Part shown: piece by piece, positions 1 to 14,062 of the stretch | Layout: every line of letters starts with the position of its first letter | Numbering within the stretch: position 1 is the first letter of the stretch | DNA from: Datnioides undecimradiatus | Taxonomy: Eukaryota; Chordata; Actinopteri; Lobotiformes; Datnioididae | Direction: 5' to 3' | Assembly: GCA_008933995.1 (NCBI GenBank) | Contig: WARS01000012.1 | Span: forward strand, 8,729,001 to 8,793,000 | Length of the DNA: 64,000 nt | Notes under the pieces: model-generated | What the model was told of the DNA's origin: nothing | The model's input: the letters and a program-made list of their open reading frames with translations, nothing else | Databases searched by the model: none | Translations under genes and position numbers: made by a program

Positions 1-466
1 CGAGTGCAGTGCAGGACCTCCTTCTCTTATGGAGTTAAATCTATGGTAATTTCATGATAAAAATCACGTTCAAGTAGTGTTTCTTCACAATGTCTGAAAA
101 ATGACTTTTTTGTTTTGTTTTTGTTTTTTAATTCCTCCCTCTTTCTCCTGAAATCAACCCCACTTCCCCAAATTAATCCCCCACTTTTCCATTCCCCAAG
201 GCGTTAGCAAAGTCACTTCATTCCTGTCAATCTGAAAGGACTAAACAGATGTAAGCAACCAGACACCAGATTTGACCAAAAGCCTTCAGCGCTGCTTAAA
301 TCTGTCAGGTTCTTTCAGAAGGAAGTCTGATCTACCAGAGCTTCTAATGAAAGCAAGGACACAGGGTGTGAGTTGATATTTGGGGGACCCAGCAATCATC
401 ATCATCTTCCCTCTGAGTAGGCAAATTCTGACTGCAACCATACTTTCTACTTCCTGTGCTTCACCT
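1..466 (-). other. rac1: rac1 3' UTR, continuing off the left edge
   Basis: This is sequence downstream of the rac1 TAA at 467-469 on the minus strand. No minus-strand AATAAA (TTTATT on the plus strand) appears between 1 and 466, so the transcript end probably lies outside the window. Short frames here are not coding. Confidence 0.6.
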
Positions 467-4363
<3,897 letters not shown>

Positions 4364-4740
4364 CGGACGGCTCTCTCGCTAGCACCCAGGTCAACGTTAC
4401 AGCAGCTCGAGCTCAGTTAGCTTAGCCAGCTAACGACGGCTAAAATAAACCGGTCCTGTGTCACGTTAAAAGTACGACGTAAACAAAGTGAGCGGGCCTC
4501 TAACGCCGTCTAAAAAGTTGACAATGTTGCCGTTACCAGAACTATCCGGCTTGTCTCTATTTGTTAGCAACACCCGGTGAAAAGTTGTAATCCAGGCAGG
4601 CAACACCCAGGAAAACTCTGGAGTCAAGATTGAGGAAAAAAACGCCCACAGTTTGGAAGCTGCAGCTCCGAGATCCCTGTAAGTCACATCCGGTCAGAGC
4701 AGGACAGTCAGACCCCGCCCCCTACCGGACAGCAGGGGAA
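4364..4740 (-). promoter_or_regulatory. rac1: rac1 5' UTR and core promoter region
   Basis: The ATG is in the first coding exon, so the 5' UTR should run directly upstream, to the right. The stretch is richer in CpG than its flanks. A GC box (CCCCGCCCC at 4713-4721) and ETS-like TCCGG cores near 4547 and 4689 are visible, with no TATA box at a fitting place. This suits a housekeeping-type promoter with start sites around 4400-4700. A 73-residue minus frame at 4466-4687 lies over this region and is taken as non-coding. Confidence 0.5.
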
Positions 4741-4779
4741 CACCGGTAACCTCTATCAGCAAACGGGTGATGGAATGAA

Positions 4780-5720
4780 TATTCACATCCTTTTTATAGG
4801 TTAATACTGCAATACAACAGCATAAAAATACCTTAGATACTTTAAATACTTGATTTCAATGTATTAAAATCTTACTCTTTAAAAAAACACATTAATATTA
4901 ACAGTAAATCGCATGTAGAGTATGAACGGTAAAAGCAGTAGTGGATTAGTTATAAGTAAAAGTCCTGCATTACATTGATATGAGGGAGATATAGTAGTAT
5001 AGTAGAGGTACATGCAAAAGACGCTGCAACTAGTTATTATTTTTATTAAGGATTAACCTGCAGATTTTTTTCTTGATCATTGATTGTTCGGTAGTGAATC
5101 ATGCTGCCAGATATCCCAGCCCAGGGTAACACCTTCGCAATGCTTTGTTTTGACCAATAGATAACAACATTTTAAATAAAAATAATTTTAATAATCAAAA
5201 GGAAAATGGCTTCTTATATTTGAGAACCTGGAAAGGTGAATGTGTCTGCATGAAAAACGATGGATACCATTAGACGATCAAAATTTTCCAATTGTCATTC
5301 AAAAAGTTCCCATCACTTTTCTGTCAATCAACTAATTAATGAATTGAATAATTATTACAGCATCTAAACATAATATTGCTTGGATTAATACAAAACATCA
5401 GCTCTTATAAAACTTTTTGTATGTTTTGCATGGAAAGATCTTAATTTGTGAGGTAACTAGTAACTATAACTTGCAAATAAATGTTGCTGAATATAAAGTA
5501 AAATAGGGTAGTGGTAGAAAGTGACTTGAAAAGAAACCCTAAAATGTATAAATAATATAAAATATATATATAATATAATATAAAATATTTTGGTAAATAT
5601 ACTTAGTTACATTCACAGTGCAGAAAAGCAAAGTAAAGTGCCATATATTTTTAAGTACAGCTGTTGAATAAATTGAATAAATGGACTATATTTCCAGCAC
5701 TGGCTAATGAGAATGAAATT
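4780..5720. repeat. Dispersed teleost repeat (decayed)
   Basis: Phrases typical of a very common fish interspersed repeat occur: AGTAAAAGTCCTGCATTACA near 4965, a middle part with GGAAAGATCTTAATTTG near 5429, AAGTAAAATAGGGTAGTGG near 5496 and an end with ACTTAGTTACATTCAC near 5600. Family identity is from memory. Another fragment of the same family lies at 11395-11535. A different element is inserted at about 5040-5370. Confidence 0.55.
5040..5370. repeat. Second dispersed repeat nested in the first
   Basis: The segment reads from CTGCAGATTTTTTTCTTGATC (5059 on) to CAATCAACTAATTAATG and ATTATTACAGCATC. It resembles the fish repeat whose hallmark is repeated ATTAATCGATTA-type blocks ending in a GCAGCTC-like tail. 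It interrupts the surrounding repeat, so it inserted later. Confidence 0.45.
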
Positions 5721-6098
5721 TGTTTGAAGAATACAGAACTGACTCTGCATGTGTCAAGTGTGAACAACAAAACAAAGCAGCTAATGTACTTTATTGGCTA
5801 CCATTTGCAGTCAAATATGATTTATTGGTTATATTGATGCAGGTTTGTCCTTTAAGAAGTGTAAGATCTTTTTTTGTTGTTCTCAAGTATTTGCACACTG
5901 TGGTTTTGCTATAGTGACTAAAATAAAATATCTGAATTCCTCCACCACTCATTTAAATGTGTTATTACTTTTAAAACTTAAGTGAAAACAAACACCCTGC
6001 AAATCTACACATGAACACAAGAGGGCAGAATTTTACAATTTTACCGTAAAAACTATGCTAAATGTCCAAATCTGTAATTTCTAACGGAGGGAAATACT

Positions 6099-6100
<2 letters not shown>

Positions 6101-6139
<39 letters not shown>
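6101..6139. repeat. (CA)n microsatellite
   Basis: An uninterrupted AC dinucleotide run of about 39 bases lies in the rac1-cyth3 intergenic region. Short open frames across it that encode Thr-His repeats are artefacts of the repeat. Confidence 0.95.
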
Positions 6140-6270
6140 ATTAATTTCTTTAACCATTTCTTTACAGTTTCACATTTTCAAGTAACCATTGTGTTGGTGT
6201 TATATTCCCATCAATTAATCACTGACTCAATGGCAACCACACAGTATAGCATCCACTCACTCCCACACAA

Positions 6271-6272
<2 letters not shown>

Positions 6273-6306
<34 letters not shown>
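6273..6306. repeat. (CA)n microsatellite
   Basis: A second AC run of about 34 bases, some 130 bases after the first. Confidence 0.95.
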
Positions 6307-6308
<2 letters not shown>

Positions 6309-6729
6309 ACAGACACAATGGATACGCACACATTAGTAACCTTGACTCTGGATTATGTTATTGAGGGATTTTCCCGGCGAACAACACATTAATAGGATAA
6401 ACGTCACCATTAAGTGGGGGGAGTAAAAGCAGAGGAGAGAGATTAATGAAGGATAAACAGGCCTGTCGCTGCACATCAGGGAGGCTGTAAAACACAGAGG
6501 AGTCACACTGCGAGACACTGGGATGTCAAACAGAGAAAAGACATTAAAAAGAAAATCTGCTCTAAGACAGTTTGTATACGACATAATTTAGTATTTGAGA
6601 TGTCGTGAATGAGATTCAGGAACACTGAGCTTCTCTGAAAGGTTCATCATATCAGACTGCTGATCAGTAGCAGATGAGGAGATCAATATCACTCTCATAG
6701 TTATATATTTAGCTGGCGGTATTAACAAG

Positions 6730-6920
6730 CTGGTTCAGTTAGCTTAGCTTACCACTAAGACTAAAAACTGGGGAAGTAGCTCTGTGCAAAAAATATGGTC
6801 AGGCTCATAAGTTTAAGTCCCATTTTGTTTGTGTCCTTTGCGCATAAAAAAACAACATGTACATGATCTTGTTTTTGTCTGTCTGTCTTTATGTTAAGCT
6901 AAGATAACGAGCTAACTTTC
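6730..6920. repeat. Dispersed repeat, copy A of a family of four
   Basis: It begins with CAGTTAGCTTAGCTTA (6736), continues with an ACTGGGGAAGTAGCTCTG block and ends with ATGTTAAGCTAAGATAACG (about 6890-6910). This order matches a widespread fish repeat. Copies B, C and D lie near 19200, 38270 and 40600. Confidence 0.55.
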
Positions 6921-9769
6921 AGTGTACAAACACGTGACTGGTATCAATCTGCTCATCTAACTCTTGTCAAAAAAATGTCAAACCTTAAAAAAAATCTTTT
7001 TCATGTTATGTTGTACTGATAATCAGTGGGAGAGATACCTAATCAGTAGATTATGAGATTATGATCAACAGATAATAAGGTTTTTGCAGTCTTAGCTTTC
7101 TTTATGCTTAACTTACGTATTTGGGAGTGTTTTAGTCTTGCTTTGCTCTAACAATTGGTTTTGGAAGAAGGATTGGTGCAAGGGTTTCACATCAGAGGTG
7201 GGTGGAAAGCAGTTTGAACAAGTCAGAACAACTATTAAAGAGAACTTGTTGCTGAGCCTTTGTTTGCACCACCATGCTCAGCTCTCCTCCTGCTTCCTGT
7301 CGCCCCCAGTCCTCACGCATCCTCCTTCAAACTGCAGCTCGGAGAGTCATTTGATCGGATCATTATGCTCAACCATTAGCTCTCTAAATAATCACCAAGA
7401 TTTAATGACCCCTGTCGTGGTGCTCTGATTTGCATAGGAGTCAGATTGACAGTCTGTAGGCAATCAACACTTAAATGCTAGAACGTGCTCTGTAACGGTA
7501 GCACTCACATCGGAGACCACGGGAAGCCTGCAGTCACATAATGTGGAGAAAGTCAACATTTTTAATGGAGTGAAAGCTAAAGGACGGGCACATTCACAAC
7601 TTATTCCCTGGATTTCATCATTTCAGCTGAACTGAGCGCATAAAGCAGATGGTTGAACCCAGCTGAGGCTCTGGCATTTGTGCTGCTGCTATCTCTCGTT
7701 CCCATATGATCAATATAAGCCTATATACCACGGTAATCAGACCCTGTAGATAACTGGCAATGCTAAGAATCATTCAGCAGCTCGAGCCATGACATCTGAT
7801 GGATTTTCAAAGAATTTATCTGCAGAAGCGAGTCTGATTAGGGCACGGCAATTGTGGACTTTTGATCTGATAATAGAGTTTATAATAGTTTTTAATGTCA
7901 CAGCTGCACCAAAGAATAACATTTTGCCACCCAGGAGGCCTTTCTATCAAAACTCACCCACCTACGTATATACACATTCATGCTTTAAAATACTCTACAC
8001 TCCTGTGCTTAATCTGCATGCACAGCTGCACAACATATATAATTTTACCAAATTAACTTCTTTTTATACTTTGAAAGCTGTGTACTGATTCTGCATGTTT
8101 ACTGGACTGCTTGTCGAGCTGTGACAGAAGGATGTGCAGTTTACTTCAGGCAGCTGTGCGCAGCTTGTTGATGAGCCAGTGGCAGCAGATGTGCGACTTC
8201 CTAAAAATAAACTGCACTTTTGAAGAAGTCCCCACTCTGCACTGACAGCGACGTGCAGCATACGCAGAGCTTGAGTCATCACATGAAAGAGGACATCAGT
8301 GTCTTGTGTCCAGTCTCCTCTATTCGTAGAATCTTTTTTTTTTTTCTGATGACATTCTAGCAATCAACCATGAGTCATTCATACAATCAGAGCTGTTAGG
8401 TGAGTCACATGCCACTGTTGTAGATGTGATGGGAAGTTTCCAGCCAACAGTGCAGCACTTCACCCCCAGTTGGAAACATGTCCCACATGTTTTCCTCCAT
8501 CCTCCCTCTCATTTACGACGTGTTTCTCTTTCCCCAGTTTCTCTTCCGGTCTTGACTGACATCGCCTGCTTCACTCTCCCTCAACCATTGTGAGAAAGGA
8601 AATGTGTCACGTTGCTTTGTGTGTTTGCATTAGCAGGAATGTGTGTGGGACTACTGCAGATAGTTTTCACAAGATTCAGGAATTCCAGAGAAATTCAACA
8701 CAAACCAACTAGCCTCTCAAGTTCTGGCTCTGGGTATTTCTTTATCCAACAGACAATATTTCTGGGTAATGTCTTCAAAAGAACCCTGAATTACAAGCAG
8801 TGACACACACAAGAAGCAATAAATCAAATGAAGCATGTAATTTGATTGCTCTAACTTGGATCACTATTTCACTACGTGCCAAGCAGACATTCTGAAGAAG
8901 TGGACTGAGTAGACGCAGAATAATCAGCGTGTCTCAATCAAAATGAATCAGACTCTAATACAGATGACTGAGACTCTGAAGCTGTATGGCTTTTTTTTTT
9001 TTTTTTACCTCATTATAACAGCACGGGTCATGAAGCAGGTTACACGCTTACAACGTTGCGGCTGTACAACTGTACCAGGATATGCACTGGATGAATCCGG
9101 TTCCACGCAGCACAAGGCCATTTCCTTTATGAGTGCAACAAAAGTTCAGGGCATGAAATTTTGGGTGAGCCTGTTTGGAGGACAGAATCAAAAAAAGACT
9201 GGCAGCCACACTGAAGAGGTGTTGCAGAAATCACAGAGTCTATTTGTACAGGGGGTTTGGTTTGTCTGTCACATAACGTGCATGTGTGGCTATGTGAGTA
9301 CTAGTCTTTGTCTCTGAGATTCTAGTTTTGATGAATTGTTCTAATACTTTTTCCATGTACCTGCACCCCCTCAAGGTCTGTGGTCTCTCACAATTCCCAG
9401 AAAACCTGTCAACAACCAACACAGAGTAGAACTTGTTGCACGCTTTTGCCGTGGGCTATAATCTTAAGTGTGATAGCAACGGTGAGATGTTTTCCCCACT
9501 GAAGATAAGGTGAGACTACACATACTCAGAAAGTACATGTGTCACTTCTGCAGGCTATTGCATTGTGGTCTGTGTAGGCTGCTCTCGTCAGACAATTTGA
9601 TTCTGAAACTACACTGAAGCCTACAAAAATCTCAACGTTACTTACAGTTGTCTGCATTTGGTCACTGATAAACATACCTTAGTACATCACCATTAACTGT
9701 TTTTTGCTGACCAATAAGGACATTTTCAAAAAAACTCACTTGAAAATCACAGTTTGTCCAATACTTCAA
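6921..9769. other. Intergenic DNA between rac1 and cyth3
   Basis: No gene is supported here. Open frames of 60-124 codons are scattered over both strands without splice or homology support. The part at about 7330-7780 is less repeat-like and holds an octamer-type ATTTGCAT (about 7428-7435) plus several ATCA/TAAT homeodomain-like cores, so it is a possible cis-regulatory element. Poly-T runs lie near 8333-8345 and 8990-9006. Confidence 0.4.
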
Positions 9770-9945
9770 CAATTCCCATTAGCTTAATTAGCTGTACTTT
9801 GTTTAGGGCTAATTAGCAAATGTTAGTATGCCAACTTGCAAACACGATATCTGCTTAACGTCAACATGTAATGCATTATAAGCTGTAGCATTTTAGCACG
9901 CTAAAGTTGCTATTTAGCTGCTAGCATGGCTGCAGGCTCTCATGC
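9770..9945. repeat. Dispersed teleost repeat (GCTAGCATGG type)
   Basis: Typical phrases occur in order: CTAATTAGCAAATGTTAGTA, ATATCTGCTTAACGTCA, TTTTAGCACGCTAAAG and GCTAGCATGGCTGCAG. They match a common percomorph repeat built from GCTAA/TTAGC words. Identity is from memory. Confidence 0.5.
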
Positions 9946-11394
9946 AGTGTTCACTCACACACATTAGGGCTCGAAGTCAGTCCATCCACTCCCTGGCTCT
10001 GCACATGAGATGTTTTAATGTGGTTGACATGTGCTGCCTTGTAGTAACTTACTTCCAGTCCAATATGAAGAGGGACCACGCAACTTTTTTTATGCTGGCT
10101 TGGAAATGTCGAAAAATAAATATAACTATGTTTTTGTGCAGGCAAAATGATGTCAGACTATGGCCAAGTTTATGGGTCAAAAATTAATCAAAGAGGATGA
10201 ACCATAAAAAGGCTGCATTTTCTTCTACTACTTCTGCATTTTCTGCTCTTCTTGTTTCTATTTTTAATTCACTTAATGTTTGAGATGAGATATTGTCAGT
10301 TTGACTTTCCGTTGCTGGAATATGTCTTGGTTCATTTAGAAGACAAATGTTTAATTTCCAAATGTTCCTAATCCCAGTACACACTGTGCACATTGTGCAC
10401 AACAGCAGATGAATTAACCGTAATGTTTCATTGATTAGAGGGACATAATTGAATTGTAGGATGGAGAGAGCTCTGGCTGGACTCCACCCTTTTGGTTCCA
10501 CTAAAACTGGAAATGCAGCTACTTCCTGTTCTGGTCCGGACATCTGCACTTAACGCAGGATTTTTCCCAAAACTGACGCCATTCCTTTCAGTTGCACAAA
10601 CCCCCCTTTGCTTTTTGGGTACTTTTTAGGGAGACACACCAGTAGTACAAATTAGAGAAAAAGAGAGAGCTGGTGATGAAGACGTCATGTGAAACCCACT
10701 CTGTGTGGTTCCTGGCTGCAGGCGGGCCTTTGAGGCCATGTGAGGAGGATTTTATTGGAACAGGGAGCAGATTAATTGTAACTACCAAAGCTGTGGAGTC
10801 AGGATTTGTTTATGCCCAGAGCCTTTGAGGGGGAAAAACATGTGAGACCATTAATTTTCTATTTTAGGAAAGACTTTCACAGTATGCTGTCATCCACTTG
10901 GAGAAGAACATTTAAGTGTGAAACTTATATTCCTGGAGAGAGCAGCATTTGTTTCACTTTACATGTGATCAGCTCACACCACTAATGCTCTTTAAGCCTT
11001 AACTAATTGATATTTAAAGGTGATTAAACCAGACCCACTCTTTGAGCTTTGGCCATTTGATCTTTTAACCATTACATGCTGATGAATTGATTATACTGCA
11101 CTGTAAGAAACTCTATGTACCAGTATATAAAAATCATATATACATACATAACATATGCAGTAATCTGCCTTACTTTAGGCTGCTGTCAGTTCAAGACAAC
11201 CACTGTGAGTTATTTTCAGGTTAATTACATCTGGAGCAAATTTGCTCTGACTGGAAATGTGTGTAGATTTGGTCCTTGCTTTATTCATTCCATTCTTTGT
11301 GTATAAAACAATGGACACAGATCAAACTGAAACCAAAAATAAATGCACTACACTGTGAAAAAGTGAAAAAACAAAACCTAATGTGAATGCTGTG
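9946..11394. other. Intergenic DNA, nothing recognised
   Basis: There is no supported gene, RNA or mobile element. The 121-residue minus frame at 10184-10549 has no recognisable domain or splice context and is treated as chance. Confidence 0.5.
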
Positions 11395-11535
11395 AACTTC
11401 TAAAGTAATGTTGTTCAACTTTTAGTAAATGGAGTAAAAAAGTACAATGTTCCCTTTTATTAATTATACTGGAGTAGAAACATTACATACCAGGAATACT
11501 CAAGTAAAGTACAGGTACCTCAAAATTGTCAGGTG
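11395..11535. repeat. Fragment of the dispersed repeat seen at 4780
   Basis: It contains AGTAAATGGAGTAAAAAAGT, ACTGGAGTAGAAACATTA and ACTCAAGTAAAGTACAGG followed by TACCTCAAAATTGT, the 3' half of the family described at 4780-5720. Confidence 0.6.
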
Positions 11536-11631
11536 ACATAGTTCAGATTTCATCATATAGTGAGGGTGGAGGAGGACAGGCCCACTACATCTCTTCCTGT
11601 TCTCTGACTTTCTTCCATTGTTGCCCTGCAG

Positions 11632-11768
11632 TGCTGCACAATGAGTCCTCTGCACAACTCCCTTCCTGAACACTGGACCACACGCTGGGTCCTGCTTTCA
11701 TACTCCTCCCTGCAGTACATCACCGCTGTCGTGGCCTGGGATCTTCCCTGGAAAAGCCTCAGTGATCG
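11632..11768 (+). other. Possible orphan exon, unidentified
   Basis: A 137-nt stretch is preceded by a pyrimidine-rich acceptor (TTGTTGCCCTGCAG) and followed by a good donor (GATCG then GTGAGT). One frame is open throughout, with an ATG at 11641 and 43 codons to a stop just inside the would-be intron. I recognise no protein. It lies on the cyth3 strand about 2 kb upstream of its promoter, so it could be an alternative 5' exon, a remnant, or chance. Confidence 0.2.
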
Positions 11769-12189
11769 GTGAGTTCACATGGGCCAGGACAGACAGGAAA
11801 CGCCCAAGCTATGTTCCTTTAGTGGCGAGCCTTCAAAAGGTGTCGTCATGCCTGCATCACTGCTGAGGAAAGCAGTGCGGATGTATGAGGTCAGACCCAG
11901 AGAAGCTCGTTTAACAAAGGTTATAATACGTCTATTTATAAAAGCAGATCATCAAAAATGTGAATGCTAAATTGTGCAAATGAGCAAGTCTGTTACTGTT
12001 AAAGGGACAAAGGGACACAATGTAAAGGGATCATACCTGCCATAAGATGATTTGAAAGGTTATTGGTGTACTAAGTATAGGTAAAAACAGCTCAGTGAGA
12101 TCTGCAATAAAACTAAAGGTATGTTTCTTTGCCTTCACGTTATTGATTAAGAGGTTTAACCCCTAACTGAACTCAAGGAGCCTCTCCTC

Positions 12190-12620
12190 TGACCTTAAAG
12201 GGTAACTAAACCCGGGCCGCAAGTCTTAATGTTTTGTAGAAAGTCTTTAAGTTATCAATGAATCTACTTCTTGGCTCCCAATTGCTGATGCAGCAGATTT
12301 TTTTTATCTTGCCATATCAACAATATAATTAGTTGCTTTATTCTCATCAATTTAATATTGTCATTTTAAATCATGAATCAGGATGGTCACTTATGTAACT
12401 GCAAGAATCCATAAGAACAAGAATTGCTCATCTATGTTCACTGCTTACACTTGATTATGGTGATGACAAACACTGAAAAACTGATTAACTGTGAGAATAC
12501 TCAAACTTGACTTAACAAACATGTGTCTACAGCTCACTGCACCATGTCAGGTCAGAATTTTAGCCCATTGAAGTCAACAACACCTTTCTGACGTAACCGA
12601 GTTCACACATGGAGTTCATA
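12190..12620. repeat. Probable dispersed repeat
   Basis: It starts with TTAAAGGGTAACTAAACCC and ends with CTCACTGCACCATGTCAGG, TGAAGTCAACAACACCTTTC and a TGACGTAACC block. Both ends resemble a fish repeat that carries these phrases in this order. The middle is AT-rich and diverged. Confidence 0.4.
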
Positions 12621-13617
12621 CTTTAAAGAGGCTATACATTTCATTTAAAGAAGAACTATTTGCTGCAAAGACTCAACAATTTAAGAAAAATGTAATAAAA
12701 ATAGTACAACAATGAATCATGTGTTTGTTTTTTGAAACTATTGCACATATTCCTCCATGTTGGCTGGGGAAGATGGTGTCGTAGCGGAGCTTGTAGGGAT
12801 ATTGTTTTCCCTGAATCCACATCAGATGAAGTAAACTAAATCTACCATGCACTAGTTTAATCATCTAATGAAGATTATTCCTTCCAATTGTAATGCCATT
12901 TTACTCTGATTTCAAGCAGTGGCAGCGTTACCAGAACAGAGCCGTTACCATGGCCAGATGAGCTGTAACTCGACCCCCACAGTTAAACCCAGTTATCTGA
13001 ATCAAATTGAAAGGTTAATAATTAACACCCACCTTTACGTTCAACCACCAAATAGTTTAGTTAAGTTGATTAGATAATAATAAAAATAGGCATTTATTTA
13101 CATGTCTGCTTATGACATGACCTTTTGGATCCAAAGGAACTGGCACTGAAAACTATGGAAGAGAAAAATACTTCTATGTCTATCCCATATGAATTAAAAC
13201 ATCCACCTTCTAGGTCATACGCTGTTAAGAAAAAGAAGGACATTGCCCCAGTTTGGGGGGGAATGCAGCGGGTTGCAGTGTTAGATTCTCGGGGCACAGG
13301 TGAAAAGCAGCAAGCAGTAGGGCACCGGCACAGAAAGTCTTGCTGTATGAGTGATGACACAGATCCAAAACCCTTCATAGTGTGCAGGGCAGCCTATATG
13401 GCACTCCACACATTGTCTCCATTTAAAGGGCACCCTCTTGCATATTGGGCCATTTTATTGGGTAATTTATCATGTTTTATCTACTATCTTGGCATTAAAG
13501 GACATGGGGGCAAACATGGGGCACCTTGGAGCCAGCAAACTCTAAAAATTAAACATGGTTGATGTTTTATAGGCTTATCACAGTATTTTTAAATGCATTA
13601 TATTCAAATTTAACTAC

Positions 13618-13618
<1 letters not shown>
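12621..13618. other. Intergenic DNA upstream of cyth3
   Basis: No gene is supported. A plus-strand open frame at 13125-13562 (about 145 codons, opening at TTG) overlaps a minus-strand frame of 94 codons. Neither shows a known domain, splice signals or coding-like composition. Confidence 0.45.
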
Positions 13619-13620
<2 letters not shown>

Positions 13621-13650
<30 letters not shown>

Positions 13651-13678
13651 TGGTGGTGGTTGTGGCGGTGGTGGTGGG
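13621..13678. repeat. (GT)n followed by (TGG)n
   Basis: About 28 bases of GT are followed by an imperfect TGG/GGT tract. The tract sits six bases upstream of the cyth3 GC box and may vary in length between individuals. Confidence 0.9.
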
Positions 13679-13753
13679 TTGCAGGGGCGGGGCTTGATGA
13701 CGTCGCCGCGGTTTGCAGTGTAGCTAATGTGAATGCAGACGGAGCAGCTGAGG

Positions 13754-13813
13754 ATGGAGCAGAGAGGCAGGAGCGCCGTCGCTGTCTCTCGCATCGCGAC
13801 CAGACACCTCTAA
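13754..13813 (+). other. Upstream ORF 1 in cyth3 leader (19 codons)
   Basis: ATG at 13754 opens a 19-codon frame that closes at TAA 13811-13813, about 250 bases before the main ATG. It counts only if transcription starts upstream of 13754, which the GC box and CRE positions allow. Confidence 0.35.
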
Positions 13814-13826
13814 AATATCCCTACAC

Positions 13827-13844
13827 ATGAGGATCTACATTTGA
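13827..13844 (+). other. Upstream ORF 2 in cyth3 leader (5 codons)
   Basis: ATG at 13827 opens a five-codon frame ending in TGA at 13842-13844, 13 bases after the end of the first upstream ORF. Reinitiation at the main ATG is plausible given the distance. Confidence 0.35.
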
Positions 13845-14062
13845 CCTCCACCTCCACTTCTTATTCTCCTCTTCGTTTCATTGACATCATCTCAGTGAGT
13901 CCACTTCACCCATCTGTGCGCCAACACACCGGCTGCGGCTGCTTGTCAGCGGGGACAGAAGAGACAATCCTGGTGAAAAACTGTTAGCAAAATATATTTT
14001 TGCCGCGAGGATTCACCCTAACACAGCTCCCGCCGGACTGCCCTGTCACTGCCTCAACCGAT

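Larger units (their letters stand above)
13684..14062 (+). promoter_or_regulatory. cyth3: cyth3 core promoter and 5' UTR
   Basis: A GC box (GGGGCGGGGC, 13684-13693) is followed by a CRE-like TGACGTCG (13698-13705) and CpG-rich sequence up to the ATG at 14063. No TATA box is seen. Transcription probably starts shortly after 13705. The leader contains two short upstream reading frames. The CRE suggests CREB/ATF-type input, which is inference. Confidence 0.55.

Noticed and set aside
4466-4687. 73-codon minus frame over the rac1 promoter
   Set aside because: It lies in the expected 5' UTR/promoter, with no known domain and no frame link to the rac1 ATG.
6062-6364. 100-codon frame with Thr-His runs
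   Set aside because: Created by two CA microsatellites.
10184-10549. 121-codon minus frame in the intergenic region
   Set aside because: No domain, no splice signals and average intergenic composition.
13125-13562. Plus-strand open frame of about 145 codons upstream of cyth3
   Set aside because: It opens at TTG, has no recognisable domain, is overlapped by a 94-codon frame on the other strand and lacks splice or promoter context.
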